Under the pieces are notes generated by a model, which made no database searches, was not told where the DNA came from, and saw nothing but the letters and a program-made list of their open reading frames with translations. Below, piece by piece: positions 34,304-46,380 of a DNA stretch of 64,000 nt. Numbering within the stretch: position 1 is the first letter of the stretch; every line of letters starts with the position of its first letter. Location: the NCBI GenBank assembly GCA_037576215.1, contig JBANDB010000006.1, positions 1 through 64,000 of the forward strand, in the 5' to 3' direction. Position numbers and translations under genes: made by a program. This DNA is from Armillaria gallica. Lineage: Eukaryota; Basidiomycota; Agaricomycetes; Agaricales; Physalacriaceae.

Positions 34304-35093
34304 GGAGAGAAAGTGACTGCCATACCAAATAGTGAAAAGAAGGCAATGGAGACAATTCGAGTGGTTTCTGCTCCTTCGAAGGAGGCCAATATAGCGGAAG
34401 AAGACGAACTTGGATATTCCATAGATGGTCAGCTGGAAGGCGGAACTAAAGACAGAGACGGTTTCGTTCTACAAAACCGGACAGAGAAGCCACCTGGAGT
34501 ATGAGGACTAAGCGACATGGTGCTTGCCCGTCTGGGCTTTTATCACAAGCTCGTGCATTCTCCAGAAGACCGTTGACATGATCCACGAAACACCCTTGAA
34601 ACCATCTTTGTGAACTGATGATACCTTGCTGTGTCCCGACCCGTGCATAAACGCGGCATCAGCTCAGGGCATTGAGGGGGTCATCGTCAAACCTGTTGGC
34701 TACTCAGAATGGTTGCTGTTCGTCTTGTGCCAACGTGCAATCTTTCCATCTTGATTGATGAATATACTCGAAACAACCGCAAAATTGGCGCAGGATGGGT
34801 TGAGAAAGCTACAAGTACCTGAATAGAAAACCCGGTCCGGAAGGAAAACGAGGGTTTCTGATGGAGTAATGGTATCCCTCGGTAATATTTGTGCCCCAAT
34901 GAGGGGAACACGGGGAACTTGAAGAAAGGATAAATTTAGATAGGCACTTATGTAATATGCTGATCTGGCCCCGAGAATCTGAAATTTCAAATTTCTTCTT
35001 ACCAGACGACGACCTTCTTTCAAGGCGTTTTCCCACCCAATCTGTCACTCGAATACTGGCGAGAGAACCAAGAAATCGCGTGTATATCTCCCA
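34304..35093. other. Divergent promoter region of the DUF6533 and RdRP genes
   Basis: No supported gene. Plus-strand frame 34232-34504 is antisense to the first exon of the DUF6533 gene. Confidence 0.5.
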
Positions 35094-38000
35094 ATGGATT
35101 CACGATCTACATATGTACGTGTACCACGACGTTGGACGGAAGCAATTTATGCTTCAGCTCGCTTTCAACAGGATACCGAAGGCTACGAATTCGTGGACGA
35201 CGAAAGAGAAATAATGATGTTTGACCCTAAGCGTAGGCGCGCCTATCTTCTATTATGCCACGACCATTCATCTTGCTCTCGCAGAGCAAACAGCCAGTCA
35301 CGAACGGCGGGGACAGACGAAACGTTGGTGCATTTTCCCCATTACAAGTACTCTTTTTAACGCGGATATCCAGAAAAAAATGTGGCACAACTAAGCTCAG
35401 GATCAAGTACGAGCTTTTCAGTGACGGCACAGGGATTTCCAGTGAAGAGGACAGGTATGCGTCTCTGTTCTTGCCCTACCTCATTACCGCTGAATGGTTA
35501 CGTCTTCACAGGGCCGCAACCACCAATGCGAGAAGACTCGGGTCAATGGGTTGACGTGTCGATAGATAATCACAGTAGGTCAACTACGACGTCCCTACCG
35601 CATGCTCTTCATTCCTTGCACCTAGCACCTTCTCGAAACACAAGCACCCGCTCAACGGGAGTCACGCCTATCAAAGAGGGGATGTCTTCGATGAAGCTAT
35701 CCTCGCCGCAGGGTCCTCCGCGGAATGTAATTGGTATTGACTTTTCACTTGCATACCTTTCATATGTTCATGAAACAATGCACTAGTTATCTCCAGCGAC
35801 TCGGAAGACGAGCCTGCAATCCCATTGCGGAAACGAAATACGCCTTCTCGGGATGCCTCTCCTTTACCTTCTTCTCCTTCTAAGATACGAAAGGGTAACT
35901 CTCAGACGGCTACGCCTACCTCTTCACGCAAAGCAAACCCTATGGATTCTAATGTCACTCTAACTCGGCCGAAGAGGACACCTGTTTCCGGTTGTTCACC
36001 TGGCACCCCGGTAGCATCTGGATCGTCGGTATCGACGCCGAGATCTTTTCCCAGGTACCCAAATCCCATCGTGTCATCTGTATCTCACAATGCTTCTTCG
36101 ATATCATCCCCGAGCTCTTATAATCGTCCGACAGGGAAGTTTCCAGATGAAGATAGTTCAGAATCCGACTCTGCAACCGAGTCCGATGACTTTTTTTCTT
36201 CTGCTCGCCGTGCTGCACCTTCCTCCTTCGCCGCTCCCCGCCCTGCGAGGACACATCCTGAGGAACTGCGGACTGATTTCAGTATGGACGTTGACCGCCC
36301 CGACGACGCCATCATTTTCCCGGAGAAAGGAAAGCAGCCTGTTGTAACTGCGGTATCGGCCTTCCCTTCTGATGATACCGACATGGAAACAGACGCTGAT
36401 ATCAATATTTCGAGCTCGGATAACAGAAGCTTTATACACCACTTGTTCGATAGAGGAGTTAAGCTGCCTACCAACATAGTTGCACATGATTCAGCAGTCC
36501 AAAGGTTGTTCGATAATCAGGAGATCTCATGGGGCGTTCAGTGGGAATTGGCGCGTGGCGTGTCGACAGATTGCTGGACATGGGATGAGGTCAGGGACAA
36601 GCTCCTCTCGTCGGATTCGCTGCGCGGAACGGAGGAAGAAGTCTTGTTCAAAGTCGCCTCGATCATGAAGAACCAACATTTTTCCGAAGCTTCACTGGAA
36701 TACAAGATCGGGTTCGTACATTGGCTTGATGTAACACATCTTCTCAATTTAGATCCGTCTATATAGGAAGCAGATGCGGCTCGAGCAGCTAGCAATTATG
36801 GAAAACCGAGGTCGCGGTCTTGGTCCTATGGGCGATTTCCAAGGCGAGACCCATTGGTATGGTGGACGGATCCAGCAGATCGGTCACCTCATACAAATCG
36901 ATAAGAAAGACTTCAAAGTTGAATTGCAGCCACTGGAGATGCGCAAGTCAACACGTTTCACCCGCTATTTGGGCTCTCGTCGAGTCCTTCAGCTTCGCGT
37001 ATCCGATAATCTCTTGATGAAAGCGGAAACGGAAGTCAGGGAATTCTTGGCTCGAAAATTTGTCCTCTGCGGGCGTGTCTTTGTTCCGTGGGTTCCGAAG
37101 GAAGGCTCTCTTTATCTCGTTGAAGGCAACGAAAACTATGAACGCACAGGCCATCAAAAATGGTGCGGCGATCAATATCGTCTGTCGTATCCTGCTATTT
37201 TGGAATGGCACAATCCTGCATTGCTGAATTCGAAACAGGTTCGTGCTAATCCATTTATTGTTAGTGATTCATTGACGTTCTGTTAGCCGATTGCAAAATA
37301 TGTTACGAGGAATACGCTTGGATTGTCGACATCAATTCCTGGCTTAATTTTTGAGGAGAAGAATATTCTGGAGATTGCAGACGAAAGTAAGATGGCATTT
37401 GGCTTACGAATATATATTCTCTGACCTCAGTGATAGCCACCCCCGACTGGAATGGCGAGGGTAAACCTTCTGCAGAACAGCTCATGACCGATGGCTGCGG
37501 GTTTATCAATGAGTCTGCCCTCAGAAGCCTAACTACCCTGCTTGGGCTTTCTGTCATGCCGACTGCTATTCAAGGTCGTATCGCTGGCAGCAAGGGACTG
37601 TGGATACGCCACCCCCGCGATTTTGATGACGAGCACAAAATCTGGATTCGACCTTCTCAAAAGAAGATCAACTATGAGCGGCTCGATTATTCTCATCGTA
37701 TCCTTGATATCGTCAGTACTGGGTACCCGTCGTCAAGTAGTACGCTCTCTGCTCAGAGCATTCTCAACCTTTCCTTCAACGGCGTACCCCAAGCCGTTCT
37801 GGTGGAGCTACTAAAGGAAGGACTGACGAGGACTGTGGACCCTCTCATAGAGAAAAAGGGCAGGTTTTCAGACGCTAGCCTTTGGACGGCTGTGAACCAC
37901 GCCGGTGGTGTCAGTAGTGCAAGGGTACAGAGGCTTGCTGGAGGTCTCGCTCGGGTTTTGGGTTATACCCGACGAGAATGGCATGATCCTGTTGTCTACG

Positions 38001-39838
38001 ACGAAAAGCGGAACGATGACAAGAAGGTTCCTGATGATTATACAGAGGAGCAATCGCTGTCTGTTTGCACGGGCCGGAAGGAGTATAGTGGCGGTACGGT
38101 ATTATCTGCCTACTCATGCGCATGAACTGATCGTGTTCTTAGCACCATTGTCTGTTTATGAGGTTGCGCTTGATCTCATTCAAGCGGGCTTTACTCCCTC
38201 AAAGTCCTACTTTCTGCGAGAGAAGATGAGGTACGTTATCGACCAGTCAATCAAGTCGGCGATAGAGGGATTTCATGTGTCGCTTCCTGAGGGAAAGTCT
38301 GCAGAGGCCTATGTTATTCCTGGTCCGTATATTTTCCTTGTTTCGTTGCTGTCCTGATTATCTTTCGCAGATCCAACGGGTCTTCTACGTCCAAGAGAGA
38401 TATTCTATTATTCTTCAAAGGCAATCCTGGATAAAGAGCTCAACAAAGAGTTCAACATCGTGGAAGGCGATGTCTTAATCGGAAGGTACCCGATAAGGCT
38501 TGCGTCTGATATTCAGAAAGCGAGTTTCAATGGTATTCAGTGAAATAGCCGCTGACGGTGTTGTAGGTTCAGGCTGTTGACATACCGGAGCTGCACGAGT
38601 ACAAAAATGTGATAGTCGTTTCTATTCAAGGGGACAGGAGCCTCATGACACTTCTCAGTGGCGGAGGTTGGTGTTCCATCTGACATGATTAATTTTTGTT
38701 AATATTATGTTTTTCAGATTTTGATGGAGGTAAGCATGCGCATAAACTGTTGTCACTCAGAAAATAACACCTTCCTTTTTCTAGATGTTTGCTTCTTGCT
38801 GTGGTTGGCGTCCCTTGTTCAAGGGTTTCAAGACAAGCCATTACGCGCTCCGCCGAAAGATTTCATGGAAACGCATTTCGAACGAGACATCCAATCTGTT
38901 GTACAATTCCAGGATTGTGTCGAGAAAAATCAGCGTACCCAGTCGGGTTTTGTAGATATCCTTATGACTGGTCTCACAAAAGGGAGGGTTGGCCTATATT
39001 CGATGTTCCACGACAAGTCCGTACGAAAGTATGGATACGACAGTGATCAGTCTATCCTGCTTGCCTATATGTGCGCTCGTGCCATTTTCCCATGTGCTCA
39101 CTTTCCTGACCTTTGCGTAGGTTTAATACCTTGCTTGATGCAGGTAAAACTGGACATCGATTACGGCTTAAATCCTATCAGGACCATGACAAGGATTTCA
39201 ACAAGCTACCCAAGAGTTCGGACAAGCGTGATTTTATTCTGGACGTGCTGGAGGATGTTGGCAAGTCACTAAGGGACGACATTCTGAAGGAGTATGAACA
39301 GCAAACCATCTATAGCGGACGCGACGCTGATCTTATCAAGCCATTGCAAGACATCAAGAGACGCGTAGCCGCAGGAGATGGTAATGGCCCTGACCACCAA
39401 ACTGCATGCAAGGTTCTTGCCAAAGAGTTGGAGCTAATCGAAGAGCATGTCCGTCAAGTTAATTCTGCGTATAAACGCATCCCGTGGCGCTCGATTTCGG
39501 CCTCTATTGGAAAGGGCAAGAAGGTGAAAGGAGACCAAAAGGAGGATCCCACACGGAAGGTTGCGGCCATGTACGCGTCTGAAGTGCCCGGGATCATCCT
39601 CATGTCGGACAGAGAGGTCACACGAGTCAAGGCCTCATTTGCGTATAAGGAGATGTCTCAGTACAACGAGAACTTTGCGTTTGCAGTGGCGTTCAAGGAC
39701 CTTTGTGATATCAAGGCAAGCGAGTCGTCTGATGGGGCCGCGGCTGTGATGAGGTCTTTGGATGAGATGAAGTCGATTCCCGCTTCCGCTAGAAAGCTCG
39801 TCGAAACCGGTTTGGAGATGGAGCGGCGTGTATCATAA
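35094..39838 (+). CDS. RNA-dependent RNA polymerase (QDE-1/RDR family)
   Basis: This large multi-exon gene belongs to the eukaryotic RdRP family that makes double-stranded RNA for silencing. The N-terminal part (about 35.4-36.7 kb) is a serine/proline-rich, probably disordered region (VISSDSEDEPAIP and similar). The catalytic half follows: RFTRYLGSRRVLQLRV, FVPWVPKEGSLYLVEGN, TPDWNGEGKPS, MTDGCGFINESALR, PTAIQGRIAGSKGLW and, at 38661-38790, the active-site loop SGGDFDGDVCFLLW with the metal-binding DxDGD. The C-terminal helical part (RFNTLLDAGKTGHRL to the stop at 39836-39838) is complete. The loop's DFDG is carried by a 12-nt exon (38718-38729). The first exons are uncertain. MDSRSTYVRVPRRW at 35094 is the best start I see, but splicing between 35240 and 35450 could not be fixed. 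Confidence 0.88.
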
Positions 39839-39966
39839 TTTTCTTGTAAATAAATTTGTATTGCATGTGTATATATCTGTAGCTTACCCTTGTATATCGA
39901 TGTATCGTAGTAGTTAGTCTCGTTACCATCCTGTATATGAAGCAAGCTGTCGATATACAGTCTGGT

Positions 39967-40423
39967 CTTTCTGAGTTTAAATTTGGCAGGCGCTACAGTT
40001 TTTGCCCAAAAAGGTTATGATCGGGTTTCGCGTGGCATGCGCAAAGCGTTATCTCGACGTTCGATGTGGTATTTACACGCCTGAGGCATCTGTATCCACC
40101 GGAATGATCAATAAATATACTAAACTCATCATCATAAATTTTTTTTTTTTTGTGATATCTCTCTACATTGTGAGAGATAACCATGAAGGCACCTAAAACC
40201 CTGAAATAATGTTTATACCATGAATTGGGCCGATTTGAAGTGGGGAAAAACTCGATGAAATAGAAGTATGAGTAATTAGTTGCATTCAACATTATTTTCA
40301 GGCTCTTACACGCTCTGATATTAGTCTGAAGAGTGTCCGACGCTGTGAGCTCGCCACGCGAAACTTCGATCATAGCCTTTTCGAGCGAAAACTGTAGCGC
40401 CTGCCAAATTTAAACTCAGAAAG
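39967..40423. mobile_element. Long inverted-repeat element (MITE-like, 457 bp)
   Basis: The left arm (39967-40036) and right arm (40353-40423) are about 70 bp each and match closely as inverted repeats: CTTTCTGAGTTTAAATTTGG opens the left arm and reappears, complemented, closing the right arm. Further inward both arms share GCAGGCGCTACAGTTTT and GTTTCGCGTGGC. The centre is AT-rich with a T13 run and no coding frame. No clear target duplication is visible, so mobility is inferred from the structure. It sits 128 bp after the RdRP stop and 140 bp before the GH28 stop. Confidence 0.75.
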
Positions 40424-40562
40424 CCAGGACCTTCTATCGTCGGCTTGCCACATAGAAGGGACTGTCACAGGACTACGTAGTAGTTGACCAGATGTTCTTG
40501 CACACACTGCCTGTAAAGTGAATGAATTATCATCGAGTTCAGCACGACTACGAAGTGCCTGT

Positions 40563-42799
40563 CTAGAGATCGGCAGCAGTAGGAATATAAGCGCCATCCC
40601 AGCATTTGAATCCGACGTCATTCGTCACCTATGAATGAGATGGATTGGTGATACAAAGAAAACATGTGTGATTCATTCTTACAGTTGTAGGATCGCACAT
40701 GACATCGACGATAGAGCCCGTCTCCGTCCTCGCGTTGATGGCTTTCGCGACAACATTCGTTGCTAAGGGTGAGTTAAGGATTATAATCTAATAAGAAGGG
40801 TATAGCGCCGCGCACCTGTGTCAGGATACAGATCGAGGATAATCACTTCCTTGCCTGTCGCATTGGGTACATAATACCAGCACGGATCTGTCACGCAACT
40901 CCCCTCGATGTACGGAGTGCTAATTGATGGATCTTCATGAAGTAATATCTAGATCGAGAATGCACTCACTCTCTGATTGTTCCAGAGAAGTTATCGAACG
41001 TCATGTCTTCGATATGTGTGCTGTTAGCGTTAGTCGAGTTCGGTTGCGTTCCAACCTAAGAGTAAACATCAGAGTTAGCACCGCCCAACGAATAAGGTGA
41101 ACAGATTTACTTCCTGATCCCAATAGCTAGAAACATCGTTGTTCATGATGTGGATACTTGGGCTGAATGTACTCACTTTTGCGTTACATAAATCTTCGAA
41201 AACCGTAGTAATCAAACAAATCCACGTACATCAATCGGAATGGACTTACAGGAAAGGGTACGTTGTGGAACACGATATTCTTCCATGTGATACTACAGGA
41301 AAAGTAACCATGAGACGACAAAGCAATAGGACATTCGTTCGGCCTAGAAACGTACTTGCGTGCAACCCCGTTTCCTCCTGACCAGCTTTTAAAGCGTGCG
41401 GCATAGAGTGTGTCTTTCTGAATTCCAAAAAGTATTCAGGACAAGTTAAAAGTAGATTAAGATGGGTATTTACCATAGTAACATTTTCAAACCTTTTGTA
41501 GCTAGGATCAGCTCCTGAAGCTCAAGAAGAGCCCAGCACGTACAAAACATTCTCGACTTTGGACACGGCTCCATTTTTTCCTAAGGATCCGATTGAGAGG
41601 CCATGTCCGCCTTCACAGTATGAATTCCTGGAGGCAGCACGATAAGTTACATCAATCTATAAATACCTTCCACGTACCGGAACTGTATACCACTTGCGCC
41701 ACTTCCTACAGTGATACAATCATCTCCATTGACGATATGATTATTCTCAAAGAGCATGTTTGTTCCTCCAGCGGAGAACCCTGTAATGAATAAGAATGCA
41801 AGTCGCGTTGATATCTAATTCATTTTTACCATCACTGGTGAAAATAGGTCGTCAGCACCCGATAGACTTATTATACGGTATTTCACTTACGTGTTGAAGG
41901 GGAAAGCCTTTTCCGGGACTGCGTTACTTAGTGATAGAGAGCGATAAGAAGAGGCATACCGAGGAGTTATCAGACACGGCCATGATAATATTATTGAACG
42001 CATGCAAGTTAGACGAGCCACTGGTTGCAAAGTTCCACGCGATTGGCTGTACCATGTGATGAGGAGCAAAACATTCCGCCCGAGAAAGACGCGCACCTTC
42101 CAGAGTTTCATATCCCTAATGACACCATTGCTGATCTTGCTGAAGGACCAGCCATGAGGACGATTGGTCTGTTCCATGGTATCCCACCACTTGAAGCAGA
42201 TGTAAGGGACCTGTGAGAATGTGGCGAAGAGAGTAACTCACTGCTTGTCCGTGGGCATCCACCCAGCCCCAGTCAGGATCGGTGGAACCTCGCAGCGTTA
42301 CGTTGTCTCCGCCCGAAAACGAGAACCTGGAAGGTCTTAGAAGGCAACGAACACGGACGTTTAGTCGGTCACATACCAGTGACCTTCGAAAGCCTGTGTA
42401 CCCGCGCGTTCAGCACGTATCAAGGAGATATCAGGTAGCGAGGGCTCACATCAGACGCCACAATATCTGTATCAAGCTCGCGTTAGCACGGGGCTCTGGT
42501 AATTATTGGTGCAGCTGACCTTGGACAGTGGCAATATCCGAAGGATATGTGATGTTTCCTTCAATGGAGACCTCTACGTTGGTCAACTTGGGGAACTTCA
42601 CCGGAGTGAAAATGTTATAGGTCACTCCCTTCTGGAACAAGATGGTTGAGTTGGAAGTGAATTTGGCCAGAGATGCCGTGAGACCCGGGGTGTCATCTCG
42701 ACCGTCGACATGAGGGACTACAAATGTACTCCAAGCATGACTCTCGAGCGAGAGGTATGCGAGGATGTGTGCGAGAGCTGTGGCGCTGAAGAGGAACAT
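40563..42799 (-). CDS. GH28 exo-acting pectin hydrolase (polygalacturonase/rhamnogalacturonase family)
   Basis: The protein starts MFLFSATALAHILAYLSLES, a secretion signal. It then runs through many short exons with family landmarks: VTYNIFTPVKFP, NVTLRGSTDPDWGWVDAHGQ, WWDTMEQTNRPHGWSF, PIAWNFATSGSSNLHAFN, AFPFNTDGFS (NTDG motif), NNHIVNGDDCITVGSG (DD motif), CEGGHGLSIGSLG (GHG motif) and LYAARFKSW (RxK motif). All four GH28 catalytic or binding motifs are present, and the last exon ends GFKCWDGAYIPTAADL. The tryptophan-rich middle and the overall style fit exo-type members that trim galacturonic acid from pectin or rhamnogalacturonan chain ends outside the cell. The catalytic aspartate of NTDG lies in a 5-nt exon (41830-41834). 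A TATTTAAA box (42847-42854) lies about 48 nt upstream of the ATG. Confidence 0.9.
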
Positions 42800-42846
42800 C
42801 AGTGACGGATATGCAACGTAGGGAAGCGAAATGAGAACCCACTGGG

Positions 42847-42854
42847 TTTAAATA
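42847..42854 (-). promoter_or_regulatory. TATA-like box of the GH28 gene
   Basis: TATTTAAA on the minus strand, about 48 nt before the start codon. Confidence 0.4.
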
Positions 42855-44379
42855 GTGTTTCTGAGTGCCCTACCGCATGTGATGTAGACGATTTCTCGGG
42901 GAAACTAGCGGGACGCACGACTGATTTCCAAGACACGTGGTAGTTGTGGGCGTCAGTAGAAGCTCTTACCGGGCCGGCGGCTCACGTTCTAGGAGTGCGA
43001 AGGTTACCGTAAGCCTTAAATGAGTGAACGAAAAAATAGAACTGGTATGAGCGTGAGAGAAGGACTTGAGGAGGAGTTTCAAAGAAGCCACAAAATGTCC
43101 GGCCATCGATGCATGTGCCTTCTCACCACTTCTCCACCTGTAAAGCAAGATCTACCAGCATCGATGACTCGTACTAAGGTGCTCTTCTGGGGAAATTTCG
43201 TCCTTGTTCCGTACTGATGAAACACCGTTATAGATAGCTACGCCAAAGCTGCCTATTGGTCTGTTCTCTATTTGCTCTTTCAATGATATTCTGTTTGGGT
43301 GGATACTTATTATCGTTTAGGCAGAGCTCCTCGCAGACAAGTCGAGATTAAAACCGCCCAAAAGAACGCGGCGGTACGTAGCTGACATACGCCTGTATTG
43401 TCGCAGTGCTGATAGTAGCTACGACAGTCTGCAATCAGTAGCACCAGGAAAAGCGCTGCCGAAGAGTTGCAGCGGAAGAGCGGCGAGAACGAAGTTGGAA
43501 GTAGTCGGGCTCCGGAGGAACGTCGGACATAGGCTATAGGGTGCATAGTCCTCAAGCACTCGTTCACGCCTGATATGATCTAGGAGCAGAATAACGAAAA
43601 CAAGTTGACGCCAATGAAAGGGCGGAAAAAGGCGGCGTCTCCCCCCCCCCCTCTCCCCTAAAATTTTTGTAGTTTTACGACTCCGAGTACTCGGCCAGTG
43701 ACTTGAAACAAATTGATTATTCACGTCTGCGAACCACAGTCACGGTGTGGTTAGAGGAACCAGCCTTGTTCTGAGGGAGCCTTGACTCACCAGCCATAGT
43801 TTATTTTTTCTGAGTGCGTTGGCGCTGCTTATGACACACGATATAAAGACGTACTAGTGTCAGTCGAAATCAGAGAAAAAATGTTACCTACAAGTCCGCT
43901 TTACCAGAGCTCAAGAATTCCTAGGTGAAGAGAAGCATATTAGTACTTGATCTTACGACACGCAACAGTACGACATGTTGGCCACGTTTGATTCGTAGGT
44001 ATTCAGCAATTGAAGGTAAAAACTCATCCAAATTCACTTGCCTAAGAGTTTCTTTCAGCGATGGGTTCGTTGTTGACCGTGAACGGAGATCTGCCGGTCC
44101 GGCATAACTTGATGACACGGAGAAAGCCGGAAAGCACGTGAACGGTACGTGAAAAAAAGGTTCCGCCGAGTATCCACCCCAAACTACTCAGGGGCTCATT
44201 TCTTGCCCCTAGCTCCTTTCCCATCTACCACTTCCTCGCTTTTATTTCTTCAAATTTCCACCTTTACCTGCCAGGTAACGCCCGTCGTGGCTCTCGTCGA
44301 CGATGAAGAAACTGCTGACTGATATTTCCAGCTGTGGCCCCTGTCAGCCCAATATCTCGAACAGCGAACAGCGTCCACG
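42855..44379. other. Intergenic region with a C10 tract
   Basis: No gene is supported. A run of about ten C followed by CTCTCCCC lies near 43640-43660. Confidence 0.5.
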
Positions 44380-45617
44380 ATGGTCGACTCACAGAGCTCG
44401 GAAAAGGAGGTTCGAGTAGAGCACAGAGTAGATGCCGCTGTCGTCGTCAAAGAAGAGGTTGTCGTGTCACGCGATGAGCAGGTGCAGGTACGTTTGGCGA
44501 TGCCCGTGGCTAATTGCCCCACTTACCCGTAACCCTAGGGCAGCGCCGACGACACGAATACTGCACCAGAAACTTCTGAGATTCGCGCGCCGTCGCCACC
44601 TCGCAGACCATTAACCCGCTCGCAGACGGGACGTCCATCGAAACGACGAGTACTCGAGGACAACGCTCTCGATCGTGACAGCGAGTCGCCTCCACCAACC
44701 AAGAAATCACGTACTTACCGTAAGCGCGCCACTCAAAAAGGACCCGGCGAGGTGGCCAGCGTTCCACCACCGACCCCATCTTCTCGCGAAAATTCTGCAG
44801 CCAGTTCCTCTGCGGATATCCCCGCTCCAAGTTCGAACAACGTAACGTTCCTGGATGGCCTCGATGATTCAACTGTACCTACAGAGCGTCGTGGTCCCAG
44901 GTCGCGTGCAAATCTGCCCGTTCCAGTGCCCAATCTTACCAAGAAAAGTCGCGGCAGAAGGGTCCCCACGACGGTGGTGTTGCAGCCAGAGGATTTGAAG
45001 AAGGATAAACGGACATATGTTTGCTCAGTGGAAGGCTGTGGCAAGTGTTTCCACCGCGGAGAGCATCTGAAACGCCATATTCGCTCCATTCACACGCACG
45101 AGAAACGTGAGGACCGCGTTGAGCCACTCATCAAAAAGATTACTGACAAACATTTTTCTTAGCCTTCAAATGTACATATCCGGCTTGCGAAAAATTCTTC
45201 AACCGACATGATAATCTCCTCCAGCACCTTAAAGTTCATACTCACAACAAACGCCAGCTTCCTAGTGATGGTAGTGCCGATAGCCTCTTGGCCGATCCAG
45301 GTCAAAATCATGCTGAATTCGCCACTCTCGCTGCCAACCCTTCAGCGTCTGCGAGCCTCCTTGCTGCTCTCCAGCAACAGGCTTACACACCCTCCATGGT
45401 CGCTCGATCCTATGGTTTACCTTCCGAGGAACTTTTCACCAAAACGAACATGGCGGTCTCCTCTGTTCGCACGGAGATGCCCCAGTCGCCTCCGCGTATG
45501 GCGATTGCGCAATCATCGATACGCGATGGGCCTCCCATGTTTCCTCACCCACCCGCCAATAATTCACAACCTCTACTTCTCCCTGTCACCACCGGACAAA
45601 ATTGGCCCCAGCCATAG
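44380..45617 (+). CDS. C2H2 zinc-finger transcription factor (copy 1 of a paralogous pair)
   Basis: Three exons (44380-44487, 44539-45106, 45163-45617) give 376 residues. The N-terminal half is charged and low-complexity. Then come the conserved block NLPVPVPNLTKKSRGRRVPT and two tandem C2H2 fingers: CSVEGCGKCFHRGEHLKRHI..H and CTYPACEKFFNRHDNLLQH..H, joined by the linker THEKPFKC. The second intron sits inside that linker in phase 1. The RGEHLKRH and RHDNLxQH helices resemble the stress-response Msn2/Msn4 class, which binds C4T-type elements; that target is inference. The gene at 61519-63319 shares the block, the fingers and the intron position. Confidence 0.9.
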
Positions 45618-46380
45618 TGTTACCATCGCACACTTACGTTTAACCTACGGTATTTAACCTTTATTGATTCAAATCTGCTTTGATATGCCTTGGAGCTTTC
45701 ACTACCCATGCCGACTCGTGTTCTTTTTGTTATCGACTTCGGCACATACTTATATACCAGCTCGTATGCCTCGCGTGGTGAACCGCTATGGACTATGTTG
45801 TATGGCCTACTATCCAATTCTGCACGTTGTTTGTTTGTGATACAGTACCACTACCTACATCCTATTAATTTGCCGTGTCCAACTATTTTGTACCGCACAT
45901 GATCATCGCCAGCACGCTTGCTATTTTGCTTCGCCGAGTGGTTAGCTGGGAAGTATGACCGGTAGCTACTAAGTACCTTTCTTGACAGCGGCGTACTTTC
46001 TTGGAGAGATTAGTAATGGTGATTTTAAGGTTGTTTCGGATGTCGGTTCGTGGCAAAGTCCGATGCTTCTCTTCCCGAGTCTACCATGCTTAGGCTATTA
46101 TGTAACTTATGTGCATTGTAAACGACTTTTGACTCGGAGATCTTGGAATGAAATGCAATATTGAATAAATACTATCGGCAAACAAACAAGTCTCTAAGGT
46201 TCCAACCTCCAATCATGAGGCCTAATGAGGAATAATATTAAGGTGAGATAGGACCCAATGAAACGCTCTGAATATTATCGACAGTGCTCCCCTTGTCGTC
46301 ATGGAAATGCTCCGCGGGTCCTTAGCAGTACAGCTAGAGTACATGTTTGAAACCCAGTAAAGTAAAGGCTGTCGGCCCAA
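45618..46380. other. Convergent 3' region
   Basis: 3' flanks of the C2H2 and Zn2Cys6 factor genes; the open frames here show no motif. Confidence 0.5.

Noticed and set aside
34232..34504. Plus-strand 90-codon frame
   Set aside because: It is antisense to the exon that begins the DUF6533 box, whose splice-linked motifs are much stronger evidence.
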